This document shows, piece by piece, positions 1 to 7,835 of a stretch of 64,000 nucleotides of DNA. The stretch is from Deltaproteobacteria bacterium (GTDB lineage: Bacteria; Desulfobacterota; Binatia; UBA9968). Where the stretch lies: assembly GCA_005879605.1 (NCBI GenBank), contig VBKE01000005.1, forward strand, positions 7,311-71,310, in the 5' to 3' direction. The notes beneath the pieces are model-generated. The model had not been told where the DNA came from. It made no database searches and saw only the letters and a list, made by a program, of their open reading frames with translations. Numbering within the stretch: the first letter of the stretch is position 1; the number at the start of each line of letters is the position of its first letter. The position numbers and the translations under genes were made by a program.

Positions 1-710
1 AGACAGCGGAAAACGTCGCGGAGAAATATCAGATCAGCCGCCAAGACCAGGATGAGGTCGCTTTGGGTAGTCATCAAAAGGCACTGAAAGCGTACGAAGA
101 CGGCCGCCTCAAGGATGAAATCATTCCGTTCGAAATTCCCCAAAAGAAAGGCGCCCCGATCGTCCACAGCAAAGACGAAGGACCTCGGGCGGACACTTCT
201 TTGGAGAAGCTTGCCGCTCTGCAGCCTTCGTTCAAGAAGGGCGGAACCGTGACCGCCGGAAACTCTTCTCCGCTTTCAGACGGCGCGGCCGCACTGCTCG
301 TAACGACTCCGGAAAAAGCCGAAAAGCTCAAACTCAAGCCGATGGTTCGGATTGTCGCCTCGGCGGCGGCTGGCGTTCATCCCAATTACATGGGCATCGG
401 TCCGATTCCCGCGACGCAAAAGGCCCTCAAGAGAGCCGGTCTAACCATCGATCAGATTGATCTCATTGAGTTGAACGAAGCCTTCGCCTCGCAAGTACTG
501 GCGTGCGCACGTGAACTCGGCATCGATCTCAAGAAACTGAACGTCAACGGCGGCGCCATCGCGCTCGGTCATCCGCTGGGTTGCAGTGGCGCAAGAATCA
601 TGACGACGCTCGTTCACGAGATGCAGAAGCGCGGCAGCCGCTATGGTCTGGCGACCATGTGCATCGGCGTCGGCCAGGGCATCGCCACCGTCGTCGAGCG
701 ATTCCACTAG
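1..710 (+). CDS. Acetyl-CoA acetyltransferase (thiolase), 3' part
   Basis: The open frame enters from the left edge (frame beginning at base 3) and ends at the TAG at 708-710, so only about 235 C-terminal residues are present. Thiolases condense two acyl-CoA units or cleave 3-ketoacyl-CoA. The C-terminal domain is intact. It has the NEAFASQ motif, the GHPLGCSGAR motif with the catalytic histidine codon at 570-572, and CIGVGQG with the catalytic cysteine codon at 660-662. The nucleophilic cysteine of the N-terminal half lies outside the window. A biosynthetic acetoacetyl-CoA thiolase and a degradative 3-ketoacyl-CoA thiolase cannot be separated with the start missing. No operon partner is visible; the next gene begins 172 bp downstream. 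Confidence 0.93.
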   Translation, partial: TAENVAEKYQISRQDQDEVALGSHQKALKAYEDGRLKDEIIPFEIPQKKGAPIVHSKDEGPRADTSLEKLAALQPSFKKGGTVTAGNSSPLSDGAAALLVTTPEKAEKLKLKPMVRIVASAAAGVHPNYMGIGPIPATQKALKRAGLTIDQIDLIELNEAFASQVLACARELGIDLKKLNVNGGAIALGHPLGCSGARIMTTLVHEMQKRGSRYGLATMCIGVGQGIATVVERFH

Positions 711-882
711 GACATCACTCGCGGAACGGAGCCCGCCAGCATTTTTCGATGGCTGCCGGGGCGGCACCATTGAGAAATTACCAGCGATGCCGTTGATCTC
801 TCCTGTTGGTTAACTCATTTCTCCGATCAGGGCTGCCGCCCCCGTCCGGAGGGAAACGGTCTGTGACCCGCTTATCCGCTTC

Positions 883-3558
883 ATGAGAATCTTATACAAA
901 CGACTTTTGTTTGTTCTGATCGCCTTCACCGTTGGGATTTTTGCTTTCGTACAATCGTTAAGCATCATCGCGAGCAAGAATCGCGACCCGGTGTATCAAG
1001 AGCTTCAAAAACTGGTAGGGGCGAACGCGAGTTTTGATGGCCTCGAAGCCAGCCTGTGGGGTGGCTTTGGGTTCACCGCGAGAGAATTTCGTATTGCCGA
1101 CAATCCGCGTTTTGCCGCAACTCCCTTGCTCCACGCCACGGAGTTGAAGCTGGGAGTGAGCTTGCTAGAACTGTTGCTCGGCAAAGTTGTCATCGACTCG
1201 CTCACTTTTAAAAATCCGGAATTCCAGATCATCACGGATGAAGAAGGCCTTTTGAACCTTTCCGCCTTGGGGTTCAGTAAAAAAGAACTCGGTGTGATTC
1301 CTAAATTGCGAATGGCCTCGCCGGATAGAAGGCATCCGACGGTTAGTTTCTTGGTAACCAAGATACGATTGAAAAACGGCCGGGTGGATTTTTTTGATCG
1401 CTCCATCAAAGAGCCCGCGGAGATTCAAATTAAAAACATAAACATGGAGATCAACGGGCTCGATCCAGCGGGAAAAACGGCACTCAGACTCACCGCAGCG
1501 TTGACTGAAGGGCCGCGACGTGATGTCAAGATCGAAGGCCAACTGGGGCCGATGCAGCACGACCACGGTTGGTCGCAGCAACCGGTGGACCTAGAGATGC
1601 AATTCGATTCGCTCTATGTGCCGATGCTGGCCCGTGCGATGCCGTTTCTTCGAAACAATATACCGCGTGAGCTCGATGTCACCGGTCCCATGTCGCTCCA
1701 CGCGAAATTTGGCGGCACCCTCGCGCAACCTCGCATTACGGACGTAACACTCAAGGTGCCTCTCTTCGGCTCTTCGGACTACAACGCCGTCTTGCAGGGC
1801 ACGATGGAACTTCCCCAAAGCCGCTCCTGGGACCAAGCGCAGATCAAAGGACAGCTGACCCTCGATTCGGTCAACCTGACAAGTCTTCGCAATTTGCCTT
1901 TCTTGAAACCAATCCTGCCCGTTCCCCTCGTGACCGATGGATCGATGAGCATCTACAGCCAATTCGAAGGAAGTTGGGAGAGACTGCGCATCGGCGCGTT
2001 GATCAAAGCGGACAAGAGCGACTTGCGCTACAGCGATTGGCTCCGCAAACCCGCCGGTAGCTCGGCCCGGCTGCGGGCGAGAATCTCGCGTCAAAAAAAA
2101 GGCTTCGTTCTGCATGAGTCAGAACTCAGCTTCGGCAATTCCATAATGACCGTTTCCGGTCTTGTTGAAGACACCCCGGAATCTCGGCTGCAGCTTAAGC
2201 TGCATAATGGCCCAAGCAAGCTCGCGACTTGGGGTCATCTGATTTCTCCTCTATCGTTTTACGGTGTTGGCGGCAGTGCCAATTGGGACATCCTATTGGA
2301 AAAAAGCCTTGCCTTGACCGACGACGGCTGGAAGGTTCGCGGCAAGCTAAGACTCGCCGACGCTGAGTTAAGGCACAAGGAAAGCGGCAGAAAGATTGAC
2401 CAATTCAACGCCAGCATTTCATTCTTAGGCAAAGGAGCGCGCGTTGAAAACGCTTCTTTTCGCTTGGGCTCATCCCGCATATCCATGACAGCGGATATAG
2501 CGGATTTATTCCAGCCAAGCGCGCGCTATAAATTGTGGTCACCTGAATTGAACCCAACGGATCTGCCCGCTCTCCCCGTTGGCCAGGCAACTCGGATCAA
2601 AAACGTAACGGCCAGCGGAGAATTGCACATACAGGATGGCGCTCTTTCACTAGAGGGATCGCTCTTTTCCCCGGAGGGAACGCTGCAACAAACCCTGTAT
2701 CGCGATCTGCGAGGCGAAGTCTCCTGGTCGCCAGCACATATCGGCTTCAAAAATCTTTCACTTCAGACGTTGAACGGAAGCCTTCGCTTCGACGGTTCTT
2801 GGCTTGCAGGGGATGAGCCCTCTAAAAGTCTTAACCTCGTCTCGCAAATTGATTCAATTGACGTCCAGACCCTGATGAGCCAAATATTTCCGGAGCGAAG
2901 AAATCGGCTGGAAGGGCAACTCAATTTTCGCGGCCGTTTTAATGCGACGACTCAAAGCGGCCGAATTGTCCAAAGCGGCCTCAAGGGCTCGGGTGAGACC
3001 GAGATCAGCCATGGCACAATTAAGGATTTCAATCTGATCTCTCAGTTTCTCCTCAGAGGGAGCGACTCCTCGGCTTCATCCAAGATATCCTCCCTTCTTC
3101 CCACGAGTCTCATCGCTTTGTTGGATCAACGAGACACACCGTTTGACACTCTCAAGGCTAGTTTTACGGTCGAGCAGAAACGGGTTCGCACCGACAATTT
3201 TTCACTATCGACTCCCGACTACACGATCACGGCAGCCGGCTGGATGGGGTTCGATGGGGAGACGAAGTGGAATGGATCGCTCGTTCTGGCGCCGTGGGTC
3301 ACCCAAGCGCTGCAGCGCGACTACAGAATGATTCGTTACCTGCTGGATCGCCGGGGAAGGCTTTCCATCTCGTTCCGCGCAGAAGGCACGCTTCCGAACA
3401 TCACGGTACGGCCGGAAAATCGCGCGCTCGCGCAGGCCCTCCGCGGACGTTCTTCCCCGAAAGCCAACGTGCCCTCAGCGAGCAGTGAAAAAGACCAAAA
3501 TAAAGTTGAAAAAAGAGGCTGGCTTCCCGAGTCCCTCAATCAGCTGCTGCATCGATAG
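883..3558 (+). CDS. AsmA-like inner-membrane-anchored protein (AsmA/DUF748 type)
   Basis: This 891-residue protein has one N-terminal membrane segment (about residues 7-27), followed by a long periplasmic region of repeating beta-rich segments typical of the AsmA superfamily. The N-terminal block after the membrane anchor and the C-terminal part (about residues 650-860) fit AsmA N- and C-terminal domains. Members of this superfamily (AsmA, TamB, YhdP) act between the inner and outer membranes and several are linked to phospholipid transport. A lipid-transport role here is inference from the family. The charged C-terminal tail is low in complexity. It is followed after 11 bp by the DUF4911-like gene, so the two are probably co-transcribed. 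A GGAGGG at about 849 is too far upstream to set the start. Confidence 0.8.
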   Translation: MRILYKRLLFVLIAFTVGIFAFVQSLSIIASKNRDPVYQELQKLVGANASFDGLEASLWGGFGFTAREFRIADNPRFAATPLLHATELKLGVSLLELLLGKVVIDSLTFKNPEFQIITDEEGLLNLSALGFSKKELGVIPKLRMASPDRRHPTVSFLVTKIRLKNGRVDFFDRSIKEPAEIQIKNINMEINGLDPAGKTALRLTAALTEGPRRDVKIEGQLGPMQHDHGWSQQPVDLEMQFDSLYVPMLARAMPFLRNNIPRELDVTGPMSLHAKFGGTLAQPRITDVTLKVPLFGSSDYNAVLQGTMELPQSRSWDQAQIKGQLTLDSVNLTSLRNLPFLKPILPVPLVTDGSMSIYSQFEGSWERLRIGALIKADKSDLRYSDWLRKPAGSSARLRARISRQKKGFVLHESELSFGNSIMTVSGLVEDTPESRLQLKLHNGPSKLATWGHLISPLSFYGVGGSANWDILLEKSLALTDDGWKVRGKLRLADAELRHKESGRKIDQFNASISFLGKGARVENASFRLGSSRISMTADIADLFQPSARYKLWSPELNPTDLPALPVGQATRIKNVTASGELHIQDGALSLEGSLFSPEGTLQQTLYRDLRGEVSWSPAHIGFKNLSLQTLNGSLRFDGSWLAGDEPSKSLNLVSQIDSIDVQTLMSQIFPERRNRLEGQLNFRGRFNATTQSGRIVQSGLKGSGETEISHGTIKDFNLISQFLLRGSDSSASSKISSLLPTSLIALLDQRDTPFDTLKASFTVEQKRVRTDNFSLSTPDYTITAAGWMGFDGETKWNGSLVLAPWVTQALQRDYRMIRYLLDRRGRLSISFRAEGTLPNITVRPENRALAQALRGRSSPKANVPSASSEKDQNKVEKRGWLPESLNQLLHR

Positions 3559-3569
3559 CTTCTAATGCC

Positions 3570-3839
3570 GTGGAACTCCAAGATATCTACCTCGAAACTC
3601 GTCCTGAGCACATTGCTTACATCAAGTTTATCTTCGAGTCCTACGAGGAAGTGGGCATGATCCGGACCGTTGACCGGAAAAAAGCGATCATCGTGCTTCT
3701 AGCCGTGAAAGATTTTTTCCAGGTCGCGCGCGCCATCTTAGACTCGCTGAAAGACGAAGTGCCTCTTATCGAGATCGAACGGCCCGCGGACATAGCCGAC
3801 GACTGGTTCATGACTGAGCTCGCCGCGGAGTTACCCTAA
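3570..3839 (+). CDS. DUF4911-like small protein
   Basis: An 89-residue acidic protein with a GTG start, directly downstream of the AsmA-like gene and upstream of rnr. Its pattern resembles the DUF4911 family known mainly from deltaproteobacteria. The opening YLET and HIAYIKFIFESYE segment is followed by a strand-rich stretch, the AVKDFF segment and an acidic C terminus. No catalytic motif, signal peptide or membrane segment is visible, so it is probably cytoplasmic. Family members have no established function that I know of. The assignment rests on remembered sequence pattern, not on a search. Confidence 0.65.
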   Translation: MELQDIYLETRPEHIAYIKFIFESYEEVGMIRTVDRKKAIIVLLAVKDFFQVARAILDSLKDEVPLIEIERPADIADDWFMTELAAELP

Positions 3840-3847
3840 GTTCCGCA

Positions 3848-3934
3848 ACTGGAGTGTTGGAGTACTGGAGTGTTGGAACGTTGCGCCATAAAATCCCTTC
3901 TTTCCCTTTACTCCATCACTCCACCACTCCAACT
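3848..3934. repeat. Intergenic quasi-palindromic repeat, family A (GGAGTGTTGGAGTA)
   Basis: The left arm (3848-3876) is built from the word ggagtgttggagtactgg. The right arm (3910-3933) carries the complementary words actccatcactccaccactc. The reverse complement of the right arm matches the left arm at most positions, so the RNA could fold into an imperfect hairpin with a loop of about 30 nt. It lies just before rnr. One frame reads through it without a stop into rnr, which artificially lengthens that gene. Confidence 0.75.
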
Positions 3935-3982
3935 TTGAGCGATCGCAAACTGCGATCCAGCAGCAGGCGCATTGGTCCTCTC

Positions 3983-6145
3983 ATGAACAAGGATTCTCAA
4001 GACACGGCTTCGGGCCCAGAACGCACGCGCCAGAGAATTCTCGATTTATTCGCAAAAAGGCCGAGCACCCGACTCACCCCGCTGGAGATCCTGAGGCGAG
4101 CTGGATTTTCGCGCGATGAGCTGCAGCTTGTGGTGAACAGTCTTCGAGATCTCACCCGCGAAGGCCGGCTGGTTCGCCTGAAAAAAAATCACTACGCGCT
4201 CCCCGACAGCCAGAATTTACTAACGGGGAAAATCCAGGCGCACCCCGACGGCTTCGGTTTTCTCATTCCCGATTACAAGGACGCCGAAGATCTTTACTTG
4301 AGCCGACGCGAGATGCGTCGGGTGATGCATGGCGACCGAGTCATGGTCCGAGTCGATCGCAAAAAACGGGGTGGGGTGGAAGCTCACGTCGTGCAAATTA
4401 TAGAACGGGCGCAGAAACGGCTTATTGGAACCTACGATGAACTCGACGGCAAAGGCTATCTGATTCCGATGGATCCGAGAGTCGCCGCCGCCATTCCGCT
4501 TCGACAGAGCGGCGCCACGCCTGAAAAGGGGAAAGTCATCGCCGTGGAGATCTCCCGATATGGCACGGCACTGTCGGGACCACAGGGAGAACTCATGCAG
4601 GTCATGGGGGACCCCGATGACCCCGAGGTTCAAGTTCAATCCATCGTCTTCCGCTACGGTCTCACAGCGAGTTTTCCCGAGCCGGTTCACCGCGAAATTG
4701 CCAGCTGCTCGTTCGCCATCAGGGAAGAAGAGATGGCCGCGCGAACGGATCTGCGAGAGTTGCCCATCGTGACGATCGACGGCGAACGAGCACGGGATTT
4801 TGACGACGCTGTGTGCGTGCGAAAAACCAACGGCCACTACGAGCTTTTTGTCTCCATTGCCGATGTCGCCCATTATGTCAAGCCGGAAACGGCCCTAGAT
4901 CAGGAAGCCTACAGCCGCGGCACCAGCGTCTATTTTCCGGACCGAGCGATCCCCATGCTGCCCGAAGCTCTTTCCAATGGCATCTGCAGTTTAAATCCCA
5001 ACGAGGATCGGCTCACCAAAACAGCATGCATGGAAATCAACGACAAAGGCGAAGTCATTCGCAGCCGCTTCTTCGATTCCGTGATTCGCAGCCACGAGCG
5101 CATGACCTACACCGCGGTGCGGCGGATCTTGGTAGACAAAGATTCCGAGTGTTTAGAACGCTATCGAGATCTCGTGGATCAATTCAAGCTCATGGAAGAG
5201 CTGGCGTTGTTGATCAACGAGACCCGCAGAGCCCGCGGCAACCTGGACTTCGACCTCCCCGAAGCGGAAATCATCCTCGACCTCCAAGGCATGCCGGAGA
5301 ATATCGTCCGCGCCGAGCGCAACATCGCCCACCGTATCATCGAGGAATTCATGATCGCCGCGAACGAGGCGGTCGCCCGCCATTTAAAGCGGGAAGGCTT
5401 CCCATTGCTCTACCGAGTTCACGAAGGACCCGATGAAGATTCGTTTGAATCGATCGCGCCGTTTCTCTTAAGCCTGGGCTATCGCTTGCCGGCGAAACGA
5501 GAGAAAATCACTCCGTTGGAGGTTCAGCGCCTACTTGAAGCCGCCCACGGCAAGCCGGAGGAGAAAGTCATCAACCATGTTCTGCTCCGCGCCATGAAGC
5601 AGGCGCATTACCAGCCCGAAAATATCGGTCACTTCGGTTTGGCCTCCGCTTGCTACACCCATTTCACCTCGCCGATTCGACGCTATCCTGACTTGATCGT
5701 CCACCGAATTTTGGCGCGAGCCCTGCAGGGCAACAAACTCAAACCCAGCGAACGAGAAGACTTTCTGAGCTACTTGCAGGAAACGGGTAAGCACACTTCG
5801 GAACGAGAGAGAATCGCCATGGACGCCGAACGAGAAATGGTCGATCTCAAGAAAGCCCAGTTCATGATGGACAAGTTAGGCGAGGAGTTCTCGGGCGTCA
5901 TTACGAGCCTGGCGAATTTCGGCTTCTTCGTCGAATTGGACAGTTACTTCGTCGAGGGTCTCGTCCGCCTCTCCACCTTGACGGATGACGACTACAACTA
6001 CTATGAGAAGGAATACGTGATCAAAGGCCGCCGCCACGGCCGCAAATTTCGCCTCGGCGACGCCGTCCGCGTGAAAGTCGTGCGTGTCAACGCCTTCCGT
6101 TCCGAAATAGACTTTGAATTGCTGGCGGATTACAGTGCCTTGTAA
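3983..6145 (+). CDS. rnr: Ribonuclease R (3'-5' exoribonuclease)
   Basis: RNase R degrades structured RNA from the 3' end and takes part in mRNA decay and rRNA quality control in the cytoplasm. From the ATG at 3983 the protein is 720 residues, normal for the family. Domains in order are a winged-helix region (about 15-80), two cold-shock-like OB folds (about 80-235), the RNB catalytic domain (about 250-580) and an S1 domain (about 635-715). The RNB metal-binding motif IDGERARDFDDAVCV is intact. The frame is open further upstream to 3854, but that stretch only translates a family A repeat, so 3983 is preferred. No strong ribosome binding site is seen before it. A degenerate second copy of the last 20 codons occurs at 7773-7835. 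Confidence 0.96.
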   Translation: MNKDSQDTASGPERTRQRILDLFAKRPSTRLTPLEILRRAGFSRDELQLVVNSLRDLTREGRLVRLKKNHYALPDSQNLLTGKIQAHPDGFGFLIPDYKDAEDLYLSRREMRRVMHGDRVMVRVDRKKRGGVEAHVVQIIERAQKRLIGTYDELDGKGYLIPMDPRVAAAIPLRQSGATPEKGKVIAVEISRYGTALSGPQGELMQVMGDPDDPEVQVQSIVFRYGLTASFPEPVHREIASCSFAIREEEMAARTDLRELPIVTIDGERARDFDDAVCVRKTNGHYELFVSIADVAHYVKPETALDQEAYSRGTSVYFPDRAIPMLPEALSNGICSLNPNEDRLTKTACMEINDKGEVIRSRFFDSVIRSHERMTYTAVRRILVDKDSECLERYRDLVDQFKLMEELALLINETRRARGNLDFDLPEAEIILDLQGMPENIVRAERNIAHRIIEEFMIAANEAVARHLKREGFPLLYRVHEGPDEDSFESIAPFLLSLGYRLPAKREKITPLEVQRLLEAAHGKPEEKVINHVLLRAMKQAHYQPENIGHFGLASACYTHFTSPIRRYPDLIVHRILARALQGNKLKPSEREDFLSYLQETGKHTSERERIAMDAEREMVDLKKAQFMMDKLGEEFSGVITSLANFGFFVELDSYFVEGLVRLSTLTDDDYNYYEKEYVIKGRRHGRKFRLGDAVRVKVVRVNAFRSEIDFELLADYSAL

Positions 6146-6168
6146 TCCGGGGATAGTTTATGCGGTCG

Positions 6169-6486
6169 TTATTTGGGGGCCTTTTTCCCTTTGCTGGGAG
6201 AGTTTAAATTTTTACCGCCCTCCTCAAGGCCCCGGGTTAGTTGACCTTCTTCATCTTTCTTTTTTTGTAACCCTGATGGAAGCTCACCTTTTTTCTCCGT
6301 GTGACGCTCTAAACCGTACGGCAGTTCGCCCGCTTCACGACCATGTTTTCCCTTTGTCTCGATTTTTTTGTTGCCCTTTGCCTTGGCTTTTGCTTTTTCC
6401 TTTGAGAAAGCAGGAGAGGATGTCAGTCCTAACGCGCAGATGACCATGAATACGGGTAATTTTGTTAGTAATGTCGAAATCTTCAT
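6169..6486 (-). CDS. Small secreted lysine-rich protein with three GELPxGL-type repeats
   Basis: A 105-residue protein with a convincing Sec signal peptide (about residues 1-28, ending SSPAFS) and a very basic mature part. A GGAGAA ribosome binding site sits just before the ATG. After a Lys/Ala-rich stretch come three imperfect repeats, GELPYGLERH, GELPSGLQKK and GQLTRGLEEG, then a polar tail. Short repeats of the LPxGL type occur in small periplasmic proteins of other proteobacteria, but I know no function for them. The gene is convergent with rnr, with only 23 bp between them. Export is well supported; the role is unknown. Confidence 0.6.
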   Translation of the reverse strand: MKISTLLTKLPVFMVICALGLTSSPAFSKEKAKAKAKGNKKIETKGKHGREAGELPYGLERHTEKKGELPSGLQKKKDEEGQLTRGLEEGGKNLNSPSKGKKAPK

Positions 6487-7025
6487 AATTTCTCCTTTTT
6501 AATCTTTCGCCACAGCAGTGGCGTGTATGCGGCTACCAGAGCACGCAGCATGCCAAACTGTAACCACTAACAATACGACGAGTTAAAGCGACTGGACGTC
6601 GGAGCTAAACACCAAAATGTACGGACACTACGAAATTTTATCGCATAGTATTTTCCCATGTCATGTACAGACGTCCCTTAGACCAAGCAACTCTGACAGT
6701 TCCTGTCCTTTTTTAGGACGAACTTTACAAGACGGATCAACATCTACCGGTGGGACAATAGAAAAGGCAAGAACAACTATTGAACGTCCAACGAGCTAGC
6801 TTCCTCAGATGTTGAATTGAAGGCTGCGTTGCCGATTGCCCTTTCCTGTCATAGCGTCAAATCTTTGTCACCATTGGCAACCCCATTCCGCACGGCTGTC
6901 GAAAGCTAATAGAAAATCTTCCCGTTCTAAAGCTACTTCATGACAAGATAGCACGGTTGTTACCGGGCACCATCTTTGCTGACAAAGACCAGGGAGTTTT
7001 AAAAACCAAAAAAAGGGGTGATTTG
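6487..7025. other. 539-bp AT-richer gene-poor region inside the islet
   Basis: No convincing gene, tRNA or repeat is visible. The composition is noticeably more AT-rich than the flanking genes. It contains a short hairpin around gtccttttttaggac (near 6706) and probably the divergent promoters for the secreted protein gene (minus) and the coiled-coil gene (plus). No clear -35/-10 pair can be assigned. A 60-codon open frame at 6617-6799 lacks any supporting feature. Confidence 0.5.
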
Positions 7026-7334
7026 ATGCAGTCCTTCGTCACGGGAAAAGGCGGTCCGAGCAGTAAGGGGCTGATCCAGGAGGAATCGGGAGCACCGCTT
7101 GTAAGCGCAGCTGCCACAATCGGCTCGGAAGAAAACCTCAAGGCAAGGATCTCCGATTTGGAGTACCAACTGAGGCAGAACGAGGAAGAACTCATAAAGG
7201 TCAACGTACAGATGACAGAAGAGATTCAGCGACTAAAGTCGGAACTCCAGGCAATGAGACTCCTCCTCAATGCAAAGCCGGAGCAAACAAAGCAGTCCAA
7301 GCGGCGGAGCAAACTCCGGGTTTACCTCCCTTGA
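7026..7334 (+). CDS. Small coiled-coil protein of unknown function
   Basis: The preferred start is the ATG at 7026, preceded by an AAGGGGTG ribosome binding site. This gives 102 residues. The N-terminal third is Gly/Ser-rich and probably flexible. Residues about 38-80 form a strongly heptad-patterned, charged coiled coil (SEENLKARISDLEYQLRQ and onward). The tail is basic. The frame remains open upstream to 6957, but without a ribosome binding site. No signal peptide or known domain is seen. It lies 48 bp before the cysteine-rich gene and may be co-transcribed with it. Both belong to the islet between rnr and the rnr remnant. Confidence 0.45.
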   Translation: MQSFVTGKGGPSSKGLIQEESGAPLVSAAATIGSEENLKARISDLEYQLRQNEEELIKVNVQMTEEIQRLKSELQAMRLLLNAKPEQTKQSKRRSKLRVYLP

Positions 7335-7382
7335 TATCTCAGTAAAGCAGTCATTGAGACCGACAAACAAAAGGACCAGTGA

Positions 7383-7565
7383 ATGGCCAACCAGCGAGAC
7401 TGGCCCTTGCTCAGATCGAATTGTCCACTCTGTGGGCACCCAAATTGTCCGGATTGTCGAGAGGTATCGGTTTCTATCTTGGCATGTTGTAAATGCCGAG
7501 CGAGAGCCATTAAGCGTCTAGAGGATCTCCAGAAGCTTCAAGACAAAAAAGATGGAGGCAAATAG
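7383..7565 (+). CDS. Small cysteine-rich, probably zinc-binding protein
   Basis: A 60-residue protein with an AAAGGA ribosome binding site 7-8 nt before the ATG. It contains CPLCGHPNCPDC followed about 10 residues later by CCKCRARA, i.e. a CxxC, a second CxxC and a CxC cluster that could bind one or two zinc ions like a zinc ribbon or knuckle. The C-terminal third is a charged helix rich in Lys and Asp. No family is recognised. The gene follows the coiled-coil gene in the same direction within the rnr-flanked islet, so the two may act together, but nothing in the sequence shows how. Confidence 0.5.
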   Translation: MANQRDWPLLRSNCPLCGHPNCPDCREVSVSILACCKCRARAIKRLEDLQKLQDKKDGGK

Positions 7566-7772
7566 CGACCTCACTAATTCGCTCTAGAGATATTAAAGAA
7601 GCGCGGCGCCGGTTACGGAAATCGGAAGCTTCCTCCGGAGCTTCTTCCGTCCTCGTTGCACTGAATGAAGCTTCCATCCTCATTGAAGAGCGCTCGATAA
7701 TCCCCAAAGATTTCCTAGGCCCGACGAAGCAGGCGTGTCCGCCGAGACTCTAGCTAGCTGCGGTCGGCGCGC

Positions 7773-7835
7773 GCCAAAGTCACCCGCATCAACGCCTTCC
7801 GTAGCGGGATAGACTTCGCACTGATCTACTCGTAA
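7773..7835 (+). pseudogene. Degenerate duplicate of the 3' end of rnr
   Basis: Read on the plus strand in frame from 7773, this stretch encodes AKVTRINAFRSGIDFALIYS and then TAA. It aligns with the C terminus of RNase R at about 6072-6145 (VKVVRVNAFRSEIDFELLAD and onward). The identical 14-mer tcaacgccttccgt is shared (6087-6100 and 7789-7802). About 14 of 20 residues match. No upstream RNase R coding sequence is present apart from a few weakly similar codons from about 7758, so it is a tail fragment. Its last bases overlap the stop codon of the convergent ABC permease gene. Confidence 0.75.

Noticed and set aside
3854-3982. N-terminal extension of RNase R
   Set aside because: It translates only the family A repeat; the family begins at the ATG at 3983.
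6617-6799. 60-codon plus-strand frame in the islet
   Set aside because: No ribosome binding site, composition or motif supports it.
7556-7753. Open plus-strand frame between the Cys-rich gene and the rnr remnant
   Set aside because: About 65 codons are open, but there is no plausible start codon or ribosome binding site and no recognisable protein; it may be decayed coding DNA.
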